A DNA stretch of 64,000 nt, from positions 426,747 to 490,746 of the forward strand of contig CM030938.1 in NCBI GenBank assembly GCA_018136815.1, in the 5' to 3' direction. Position 1 is the first letter of the stretch; the number at the start of each line of letters is the position of its first letter. This stretch comes from Isochrysis galbana. Taxonomy: Eukaryota > Haptophyta > Isochrysidales > Isochrysidaceae. The notes below the pieces were generated by a model that had not been told where the DNA came from, searched no databases, and saw only the letters and a list, made by a program, of their open reading frames with translations. Both the position numbers and the translations under genes were made by a program. Shown here in pieces: positions 54,101 to 64,000 of this stretch.

Positions 54101-57100
54101 GGTCAGCGCATTGACCCCGGTGTGGACGATCGTCGCCGCGATGCGGTGATCGTCCGCGGGCGTGACCACCGTGGGCATTACGAGAGGAGACGAATCGAGA
54201 GCCTCGCGATTTGGTAGGCGGTCGACTAGCATCGCGCAGTCCGAATGATCTCGGAGAGCTAGCGGAACCCTGACCCAGATGGTTGCGCGGTGGAAGGCAG
54301 GAATCGTCACCGCTTGCTCCGTGTAGAGAAGATATTCGGACGAGGTAGACGCCGGAGCTTTGGCCGCAAACTCGTCGGCAGACTCAAAGAGAGGTGTATA
54401 GAGTGGCTGCCTAGCATCAGCAGCAGCCTCACCCTCCGATCCGGCCGGGATCTCTCGTGTTGCCGTCGACCTCTCCAGAAAGTCGACAGTCAGCGGCTGA
54501 CCGGGTGACATCGAGATAGCTCCGACGAAGCCGGAGTCCGCGACTGGGGGTGGCGCCGTGGAAACTCTGACTACGCATTCGGAAAGGACTCTTGAAGAGT
54601 CTTCTGAATCGCCAGAGGCAGGACGGAGGCGGAGGCTTCCCTCCGAGCTCGCGGCGTCGAGAGAAATGGTAGCGGAGTGGGCGGCCAAAAAATCGTTCCC
54701 GAGCAGAAGCATCGCGTTTCCTTCGATGACCGCGAACGAATGACGGAAGAGGCGACCGGACAAGGAGAAGACGAGGCTAGCCCGGCCCCTAGTGATGAGA
54801 GGAAGGCCGTCCGGCCCATGTAGGTTGGGGACGGTAGCGTCCGATACGCGTTCGACGCAAGCGTCTTCAGGTAGTCGATCGAGAAGAGCAGTGGTGATTA
54901 CTGACGGGCCCGCTCCAGTGTCAGCCAGGGTGCTGTTCACCGTGAGGGCAACGTCCGGGAGAACGAACCCTTGAGCTGCGCGGTCGCCATCGGCACGGCA
55001 GACCACGAGATCGCGGACATAGAGGCAGTGACGAGGGTAGAGCGGCGGCGGCGTGTCCGCGATAGATTCTACTGGAAGCGAGGTTCCGGCTCCGGGTGAC
55101 GGGGTGGTTGGATTAGAGGCTGGCCTGGACGGAGAAGATTCATCGACGTGGGGCACTCGCTCGATAGCGGCGGCTACCGTCTGCGGCACGAATGGTATTG
55201 AAGAGTATGGGGATGCCTTTGCCGAACTAGAGGGGTTAGGCACGCCATCATAGCCTAGCCCTCGACGGTCCGTCGGATGCCGAGGTTGATCCATTTGGCG
55301 TGACCATTCCTTCTCCAGGGACTTCTGCAAGTCTGTCTTCGGAAGCTTCGACAACTCGGAAAATCCGGCCGCACTGAGGCCCCTAGCGGCAGCCCCATCG
55401 CCACACAATGCCTGTGGAGTACCTTCTCCGTCGGCGGCGTCGGAGGGCTTGGTCTCGAGGGCCTGCATGCTCCGGTGTTCTGGAGTCTCGGGCGTATCAT
55501 CTTCTCCCGAGTCCAGCCCAACATCCCCGTTTTCAAGTGGCCTTTCGGCTACGACCGAACCGGTCGGTTCGGCCACTCCTTCGTCGCCAGCCGTGAAGGA
55601 GGCGCTCGGAGATAGTGCATTGATGCCTTGAGAGCCCAGTCGAGACAAGATGGGAGGTTCCGACGGCTCCGCAGCTGCCGCTTGCTCAGCGATTTCTTGG
55701 GCGATGGAAGGCGTGACATCCTGCCACCGATGGACCCCCGAAATTACATCACGATCGAAGACCTGCCACTTGCTGCGGCGCTTCTTCACCGTGTTTGGAG
55801 GGCCTGGCGTTGTAGAGCGGTCCCTTATGGGCCACTCCCACGGCGTGAAGCGGTCTCCTTTCGCCTCGGTCCCGTCTTGCGATACGTTAGTTTCCGAGTC
55901 CTCCTGATGAAGCAGGCGAGACGCATCGGCAACGGGGCCTACGTCCGGGATCACGACAACCGAATCAGACACTAGCGAACCGCTGGGAGGCGTGAGGTGA
56001 GAGCTAGAAGCTGCTTCGCCTCTCCCCTCCATGAAGCGAGCCAGAGCCGTCCTCGGCTCAGCCAGTTCGAAGCCGGTCGAGCAGAGCGAAGGGCGTTCTC
56101 TCAAGCTGGCAGCAGCTTGGGAAATTGCCCAGTCCACCGTGAAGTCGAGCGAACGCGACGCCTTGGCTTTGCGCGCATAACGGCGCAAGACCGGCATCCA
56201 CTGGGCCGCCATTGCACCGGCAATGCCCACATAGGTGCGGCTGCGAAGGGCGCCACGGTGGGGCGACGGCGATAGATCCGCCATCGCGGATAGACGTCCC
56301 TCGACAATCTTCGAAGGCTGCAGGGGCGGGAGTGAAGCCGTCAGGTACAGGCCAGTTGCTTTTTGATGGCCCGTGCCGTGCTGCCACGGCTGCACAAACT
56401 GCCGCGGTCGCAACCCCCCGACTAAGGCGGAGGCTTCCGCGTGCATTCGAGGATTTTCGACGGCAACGAAAGGCGCGTTGGCGCTTGCCATGGCGAGGAA
56501 GACTCTAGCGGCGGATTCGAGAGCCTGGCGTCGTCCCGGCTCCCGATCGAACCACTGGCAACTCACCGCCGACAAATACGTGCACGGCGGATGCGCGACC
56601 ACGAGGTCCCAACCGAGGTTTTGAATGTGAAGAGCATCTCCGCAGAAGTGGGGAATGTAGTCGATCTCCGACGGTCGTAGATCGCACGTCGCGACGTGCG
56701 CTCCGGCGAGTAGGAACATCGAAGACACGACCCCGCTAGCTTCACCGACGACTAGAACGCGGGGTGGAGGAATCCCCTCGGCCGCGTCGAACGTCACGGC
56801 GTCGTGGATCGCCGCTGACTCAGCGCAAAGCTCGTCAAAATGCGTCGGCAGTACGGCAGAGGGTGATGAATGAGTGCTCGCGTGCGGCCGCCGCACGGCT
56901 AGAGCAGCTTCGGCGAGATGGCGGGGCAAGATGACGGAGGAACCGCTAGCCCGGGCACGGGAGGCGGCTAACATTTGGAGCTCGCGCGTAGGGGCGCGGG
57001 CAGTTGCAGTAGACTTGGCGGCCGAGGAACAACCAACCACGGCGATCCGGTGGATGGCCTCGGCAACGGAATTCAGGGGAAGGAGGTCGTCGCCCTCGAG

Positions 57101-60100
57101 TTTCGGTGGGCTAGACCTGAAGGGGGTTGGCTCCGGCGGGCGATCCCTGGAACGGGGATCCTCCGGAGAGCCGAGAGAAAGAGGAGACGCCGGCGTCCGT
57201 ATGGTGCGCGACGAGGGATCGTAGTCGACGGCCCCTGCGTCTCCCGAGTCTGCGGTGGCCACGGCGTGAGCGCGGAAAGCCGCAGCTCCCTTGGAACCTT
57301 CATCTTCATTGACTCCGGAAGCCGACCCTTCCGGGTCGGGAACCAGATCAGAAACGAGAACGGGTGCAACTTCGAGACGAGAGAATGAACACGACGACGG
57401 AGAAATATAACGAACCGGGGAGAGAGGTGAAGAGGAGACACTAGTCTCCGCCTCAACAGCACGAGAACCTACGGTAGACAACGACGATTCGTCCGCAGAG
57501 CGGCTCCGGCTATGGCCCTTGGGAGAGAGGTCTCCAGTGGGGTCCCGCCGGGAAAGAGCAGAAACAGGTAAAGCAGCAACAACGTTTTCGGACGCGGCAG
57601 CGGCCACGTCGGACCTATCCATAGAACCTAGAGCAGAAGATGATACCGAGTCGACAGCCCTCGAGGGCTTCACAACTGATTGTTTACGAAACGAAGAGAC
57701 CGAAGACGCGTCGAATCCACCTAGCCCACCCCCTTGGGCAGGGCCGTCGGGGGGTGAATCCAGGGATGAAGATGCGTCGAAAGACCTAGGCGAATTTGAA
57801 GAAACCGAAGACAGCATAGTATCCGTAGAAATAGATTCCAAGAGGGGCAGCGAGCGAGAATCGGCCCCTAACATCCTAATAGCGTGCGGAGTAATAGAAG
57901 AACTTGTAGACGTACACGAATTTCGGAGAGTCGGGTCGCGACTATCTCCGGGGCAAACCTGTTTCCAGGAGCCCGGGTCAAGTGTCGACTCCGGCTTCCG
58001 AGATAGCCGTTCGGCGGGGGCTTCAGCCGGCGAGGCGGCTCCCACCGTCGAGGACTGAATAGAGCTAGAGACAGGGGGAGAATCGCCGCGTCGACAGCTC
58101 TTCTCCCCAAGCGGCGTAGGGATCGGATCGGGATGGTGGTGGTGGCGTTCAGGCCCACCGCCCGCGATGTTCTCCGCCAGGGTTTGAAGGACGGGGACCC
58201 CGCCGGACCCCTACTGAGGCTTAACCCGGACCATCGAGCGAAGAAGCTTATGAATGTGCTCGTCCGATCCGCACTCTCCGCAGCCAGCCTCACACAGAAA
58301 GCGGATATATGGCTGACAGATGACGGGGTTGTGAGCACCGTCTCCCGTGCCATATTTCCAGGCTTCGCTGGATGGAGTGCCAGGAGGAGCTTGAGGTCGG
58401 AAAGCGCAGAAGGCACAGCCGTTTTCGTTCGTCCATTCGGTGATTCCCCTATTGATATCGTCCGTTCGTGGAGTTTCCATTGAATTATCGGCCGGTCGGC
58501 ACTTTGCTAGCGCCGCCGAGACCCTTGGGTGCTTGGCATAGCCTGCTACGGCCCAGAAGCGGGCTCGGGCCCGATTCCAAAGCTCGGGCGTCCACCGGGA
58601 TACGCCCAAATCGGGCGGTAGCCCTTGGCCGTTCGCCGGCGGATCGCAGCGACGGCTGGGCGGCCGAGACGAGCCTCCCTTTCGACCCGGTGGATCGGTC
58701 AGTATAGCCGGCAACGGTGAGTTGGAGTGGTAACTTGCCGGCGGTGCAGCAGCCCGATAATCAGGCTTCGAAGCAGGCGAATGTCCCTGTCCGCGAAGAG
58801 CTTCCGCCACGGTAGCTTGGACGGCCGCCTGCACGGCGGCAACCATGTCCGTGGTCGAAGCGGTCTTCTGGGACGAGGAAGTCTCGTTCTTTGCCTCGCC
58901 TGAGGCTTTAGTGCGTACGCTAGCCACGGTTTGCTTCGTCGAGGGCCGGGATTGATGACGCTTCACCCGAGCCTGCTCGTAAGGGCTGAGGTACCGTTGG
59001 CAGAGGTTGACGCACGAGAGCGCCGACCGACCTAGCTCGTGGTTCTCTACGCGGAAACGAGTCTCCGCGAGCACCTCCGCAAATTTAATAGCATTATCGA
59101 CGCCGCGCTGAGGATCAACCTTATCGTTCCGGATGATTTCTTCGAACCTCTGGTTGATCTCATGGGCCATGTTTGGATGATCCCACACGTTGGTGGAGTC
59201 AACCGCGGAATCGCCAAGCTTGCGGATGTAGGCACGAACCAAATTCTTGCTGAGCTCACATAGATCAGCGCCGGCCTCGCGCTCCCTCATGCGGTCCCAC
59301 TCCATCGACGCCGAGTCTTTCGCGAAACCATCGGCCCCGTTTGCGAAGGTCCCGTCGCATTTGCGAAGAAGGACGTCAGCAGCGAGGACAGGGTTGAGAG
59401 CGAGAGCGCGATCCTCCACTAGATCAAGGAGGAAGGCGAAGATGCGGGAATTGCCGCTGGAATTGGCGCCGGCTGCCGCGAGGAGGGAGGTAAATATTTC
59501 GCGATGATCGCAGCCGAGCGCTAGTGCCCGCTCCAACGGCTTGATGAGCGTGAGTCGAAATTCGTTCCAGGCTGTTGCCGCCGTTTGCACGTTATCGGAG
59601 GCGAGGGCCTTTGGGAAGCGGAGCTCCGAAAGCTCTTTGCCCATCCTGACCTGATGGTGAAGGGTTTGCTCGGCTGAAAAGCGGCTACGCACCCATTTGA
59701 GCAAGTGGTCCTCCTCCATGAAAATTCGGCAATGCCAAACGTTGCCCGCCAGGGAGAGGTTGCTCTTCAAAATGGTGTGGATGAGCTCATGCTCGTCGGA
59801 GTCGCGGTAAAGTGCGGCCAGATCGCGTGAGGGCAGGGCGAGGAGATTTTTCCACTCGCTTACAACTGCCTCTCGCTCATCCATCCCCACCGCAAGGCAG
59901 GGGTCGCGAGGGTGGCGGAACGGCACCATCGGGGTCGGGCCCCGGTAAAGGCTCTGATCCTGGCGGCGGGGTTCCGATTTGGAGGTCGGGTACGCCGACC
60001 GTGGAACCCTAGAAGCCGGAGAGGCGTGGCCCTTTGGGTCTAGAGCAGGAGGCTCGCCCATGGGTGGTTCCCTCTGAACCGGCCTAGCAGAATCCGCAGC

Positions 60101-61093
60101 CGCCTCGGTCCGATCCATGGACGGACTTGAAGCGGGCTCTTGGCGGGCTTGGAGTAGCTGAGTCAGGGCTTTGAACCCTGCTTCAACTTGATCCCGGAGA
60201 AGCCCCTCCCTCGCCTCTGCCGCGGCAAGGGATGAATGTAGGCGCTCCACAGCCCCTTTTAGGGTGTTGGTCTCCGCCTGAAGCCTTGCCATTTCCGCAT
60301 CCTGACGCGCCGCGGCCGTCTCGATCGGGGTGATCTCTTGATCAAGGACCCCTTTTGATGACGGCGGGGCATAGTCCCGGTAAGCGGGGCTTCGGAAGCT
60401 GATCCCCTCCCCTTCACCGACCTCAGACTCATCATCTCGAAGGTGAGGAGGGGGGTCAAACTGAATCAGAGGGAGGGGACCCTCCTCCACCTCATTGGCC
60501 AACTCAGCGACGCTGAAGTTGGCCTCATGCGGGAGAGGGTCATGCTCCACCATGGCCCGCTGTGATTGCACCCGGTGGGTGCCGAGGGCAGCGGACCAAG
60601 ACTCGCCATCCGCCACGAGCTGATCGGAGCCAGTCGTGGAGATAGCAGCCGGAGTGATGGGTGCCACTGGTGCAGCCTCAGAGGCCGTGGGATCACTCGG
60701 ACATCCAACGGGAACAGAAGCTGCAGCGGGCAGAGAAGGTTCCCTGAGAGGTTCCTCCTCTGCGGCCGAGGACGCGAGCTTAGATTTCGTGCTTGTCGAG
60801 TCGAGCGGAGCCGGAGGGCTCTGAGCCACTCCGTCGCGAGCAGCACCGGCGGCTAGCGCGGCGCTTTGGCCGTCCTCCCCACCGGGAGTCGGATGAATGA
60901 AATTCTGGACTGGGTCGGGCAACCCCATTTGGGTGTCTGGACGGGGAACGAACGGCGAACGAAGGGCTGTGGGGCGGCGAGGCGCTCCTAGCGGCCCTAG
61001 TGTGTTGGGTTTTGAGAGATTGTTAGACCTACAAAGAACTCTTCCCTCAGGGAGGGAGCCTAGGCTGCTAGAGTGCAGCGACGCAGCGAACAA
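54101..61093 (-). mobile_element. Fossil LTR-retrotransposon-like element, Gag/protease plus methyltransferase-like domain
   Basis: Two long frames read leftward: a Gag-like one (61093-58211) and a second one (58045 into the gap). The first has a Pro/Ala-rich N-terminal part, a coiled coil, an alpha-helical capsid-like region and a Cys-rich end. In the second, roughly 56775-56175 resembles a cytosine-methyltransferase-like family of phages (PPCTYLS and VENPRM motifs), and roughly 54945-54600 is a retropepsin-like domain (LADTGAGPS). The linker after it fits a Ty3/gypsy-like layout. No RT, RNase H or integrase is seen; these and the second end would fall in the gap. It is treated as a fossil, looks incomplete, and the long frames suggest a fairly young insertion. 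Confidence 0.75.
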
Positions 61094-62104
61094 CGACGGA
61101 CAAAGAGCCTGAGAACAACAGGTTACACCGACTCACGAACACACCGGAATCATTCACCCAAACCAAGCAAATTATCAAGCAACCGCGACCCCAAATCACC
61201 GATAACTCAAACACGTCGCGAGAGACGGAGAGAGAGAGCGAGAGAGAGAGAGAGAGACTCCACAGCGACGGCCGGAGCGTGTCTCCGTTGTAACTTCCCA
61301 CGTAGCGGAGAGTCCGAAGGGGAGCGTCATGTCGCGCGACCACGGCGATCACTTTGGATACAGATCGCAACGAGATGTCTTCACGACCGAATAAATCTTG
61401 CCGTTGAGCGTGAACCTTCTAGACGCTTCTAACGAACAACCCTGAGTAGTAACCAAGGGGAAGAAACACCAAAGGGGCCAAGGCTTGCATGTAGCTTGCA
61501 CCAAGGGGAAAGATTCCCTCACCTAGGAAGCGAACCTACACCGGTCTCCAAGGGGAGATGGCAAATTAAACCTCAAATCTCGAGCGGCTAGAGCAACCGA
61601 CTCGCTCGCCAAAACCTTGACCGAGAAGAAAGAAGCTAGGACCTACAAGCCAAGGGTAGCGGACCTAGGGAATGTGAGAGGAAATTTCCGAACGCCAACG
61701 CGAACGCCAGAAGACAACGAAACCCTAACCAGGCTAAACAAAACCTACGACGAACAGGCCTGGACGACAACGAAAGTTAGCAAGTCCCAAGAAAGAACCG
61801 GAACCCAACAAGAAACGACAAGCCTTGCAAGAAGCTAAACAAGCCTTCACAAGGTAACTCGAGAGCCTGAGACAAGCGCGCAGCGAGTGACAGGCGACCT
61901 GGCTCCTTTAGGTAAAGATTACCCGAAAGGAGGAAACCTGGAATCTAGACTTGACAAACAGGCTAGAAGGAACGAAACAAGAACTCGAATTCTAGATCGC
62001 TAGGGACGAACCCTACCAACCTAGATGTACCTGAGCTTCACCGTGTGGCCGCACGGCGAAGGACCTGGAAACAAGAGCCTGGAAATCGCATCATCTAGGA
62101 TGAA
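61094..62104 (-). other. Probable leader or LTR region of the retroelement
   Basis: About 1 kb upstream of the Gag-like frame on the minus strand, with no host gene. A-rich on the plus strand. No matching LTR copy exists in the window, so LTR borders cannot be set. A short GA run lies at 61229-61258. Confidence 0.4.
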
Positions 62105-63360
62105 TGCGACACGCGCACTCCATGACCCTATCAGTTTACTGATAGTTGGTCCCTAGTTCTTTTATGTCGATGAAGACGCGCACGACCAATTCAAGGCCGC
62201 ATATGGCGACAAGCTCCAAGCAGCTCTCTCGGGAGTCTCACACGAGTTTGCGGTGACCTATGGCGCTCTAGCCGACTCGGCTCCACGCAATTCTAGCGCC
62301 GTCCGGTCCTCTCTGAAGGAGGTGGCAACCTACATCGTATTTCGCATTTTCGACCCCGTAAAAGCCTACAAGACGAAAACTCGACATCTCGCAAGCGCAT
62401 TGGAGCGCGAAGGGTTCCATGTATTACGGGGCAACCAGCAACGCGCCAAAACCACTGTAGAAGGGATCACGAATGTTGAATCGGGCAAACGCCCGATTTG
62501 GCATTTCTACGTCTATACCGACACCTCCGCCTTGGGACACCGCTTCCCTCGCAACTTCCACGTGACTCTCGACGACGGAGAGAACTTCAACTTGGACTAC
62601 GCCGTCCGTTCTTCGGTCGAATGCGTGACCCCCGAAGGAGAAATAGCCATCCACGGTACCCCCGGGGGGTGTAAGGTGTAAAGGATATGATAAGCCGTGG
62701 GCCATATCTTTCCTTCGAAAGAATCAAGTAAGCTTTCGCCAATGTACCTGCGAGCAGGACAAGGCGAAAGCTGAGCAACGTAAGCGCCAGAGGGACGCTA
62801 GCAACGCCATGGACTTCAGGGCCCTGATGGGACTTGGAGCGGCGGCACCATGCACCATGCCGCCGATTCATGGCGGGAGAATGCAAAAACAATCGCACGA
62901 AGGGACGACAAATCGTTCAATGCTCATCCAGCCATGACATCCCCGGATGTTGGGCAAAGGACCCCGTGACGGGCAAGCAAATCTGTATCTGTATGGTCAA
63001 ATCCAATCTCAAACCTAATAAAGCGTATCCCGGGTACTGTGTTAACGGAGTCAGTTGCCTATACCGCCATGGTGAATAGTAGCGAAGTCAAGATTGCAAC
63101 ATACAATTTGAATGGAGCAAAACATAAACTAGCCTCAACTCTAGCGCAAGCGAGACTAGGGGGAATCCACGTTCTTTACGTGCAAGAATTGCATCACTAT
63201 CACTACAATGATGGTTGGCACTTAAGGGTGCGCAATTTGGCCCGGTCCCTGGGATGGGACTGGTTTCAATCTCCCGCCCCGCGCGAGTTTGCGAGTTTGG
63301 ATCTCTCCTCGACCCTCCGCGTTGGCTTCAGCGGACGAGTTTCACTTTCACGATAGTTCG
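62105..63360 (+). mobile_element. LINE fragment: inverted head, ORF1 piece, zinc region, endonuclease start
   Basis: A 45-bp LINE head in minus orientation (62105-62149) abuts a plus-strand ORF1 piece from 62152 (FYVDEDAHDQFKAAYGD-like through PRNFHVTLDDGENFNLDYAV). One frame break near 62680 interrupts it. From 62860 the Cys/His region CKNNRTKGRQIVQC, GCWAKDPVTGKQICIC and CVNGVSCLYRHGE follows, and 63069 begins ORF2 with VNSSEVKIATYNLNGAKHKL, LYVQELHHY, the start of an APE-type endonuclease. The match ends near 63340; the RT is absent. Confidence 0.8.
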
Positions 63361-64000
63361 AACCCTTCGTTTGCGTAGTTTTGCGCTCTCTTTCCGTATT
63401 TCTTCGCGCATCATGGCGATCGATCGCGACTTCAGCCTTCGCCGCGCGGGAGGGGTTTGTTTATCGTATGATTCCGGAGTGTTTACGTTAGTTTTCTGAG
63501 CCCGAGGACTTTGGTTTTTGGTTTCTTGTGAGTGATTTTGTCCCGAACTATCAATAAGGTGGTTCTAAAGGTGCTTTCTAAGTCTGGCGCGAGACGGCGG
63601 GTGGCGGGCGCGCTGGTTGCCCACCTGCCACCTGCCCAAGATTCTTCAGATGTTGTTTTTCGTTTTAGATGCTCCACCCCCGTCTTGTCAAGGGGCGTGG
63701 TGCGTGATGCCGTCGAGCGTATATTCGTCGGCTAGGGGCATTCGAGTCTCTTGTTGGATGCTTTGAGCTTTGAATCCGTCGGCCCCACCTTGCTGGTGGA
63801 GACGGGTCTAATCTTTGGGTGCTCCATTCAGCCGCTCCCCTATTATCGGAGAACAAACAACATGGATGCAGCAGCTAGAGTCGGGGTCGTTGGGCCCCGC
63901 TAGAGAGAGGGGTGCCGTCAAGCGTGTGACAACTCAAGCGCAAACAACAACATACGCACTGGAAAAGCATGGGCCTTGCCCCGCCAGTTCCACTTCCACT
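63361..64000. other. No gene seen
   Basis: Sequence beyond the LINE fragment. Short frames on both strands are not recognised. Confidence 0.35.

Overview
The window looks like a eukaryotic nuclear contig from a GC-rich microalga. The evidence is large intergenic spaces, short GT-AG introns (four gene models contain introns of 70-441 bp that restore frame exactly), a Tic22-like plastid-import gene, a GCK-domain gene and an autophagy ATG12 gene, plus very long CT/GA microsatellites and many transposons. A haptophyte or another alga with a secondary plastid fits best; this is inference, and I cannot name a species. One 100-N assembly gap lies at 54001-54100.

Host genes, left to right: an unrecognised 645-aa membrane-anchored protein (304-2311 +, one intron); a full-length ABCC/MRP-type transporter (9147-5083 -); a GCK-domain protein with a presequence-like N terminus (14392-15540 +); a Tic22-like protein (18153-17389 -); a glycosyltransferase-like gene (22502-24085 +, one intron); a 1378-aa membrane hybrid histidine kinase with one pseudo-receiver and one canonical receiver (30983-35119 +); an unrecognised 494-aa protein (38673-37119 -, one intron); ATG12 in three small exons (39823-40615 +); a lysosomal acid lipase (45995-44391 -, one intron); and the N-terminal part of a Rabconnectin-3/Rav1-like gene (52095 to the gap, +). 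Several gene flanks and introns are CT- or GA-rich.

Mobile DNA fills most of the rest. It falls into four groups. (1) hAT-type DNA elements and MITEs: nine elements have both inverted ends and perfect 8-bp target duplications. Four of them form a nested stack (48231-51460) inside an older hAT transposase gene, and removing the stack restores that reading frame. (2) A LINE family with ORF1, a Cys/His zinc region, an APE-type endonuclease start and an RT/C-terminal zinc motif, present as one copy with a 15-bp target duplication (26166-28645) and several fragments, including a head-to-head (5'-inverted) copy at 3525-4546. (3) A fossil LTR-retrotransposon-like element on the minus strand (54101-61093) with Gag-like and protease domains and a cytosine-methyltransferase-like domain between them. 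(4) Unclassified dispersed repeats.

There is no operon-like gene cluster. The most notable items are the hAT stack, the retroelement with a methyltransferase-like domain, the three-exon ATG12 that simple ORF calling misses, and the kinase with a decayed first receiver and Ser/Arg tandem repeats.
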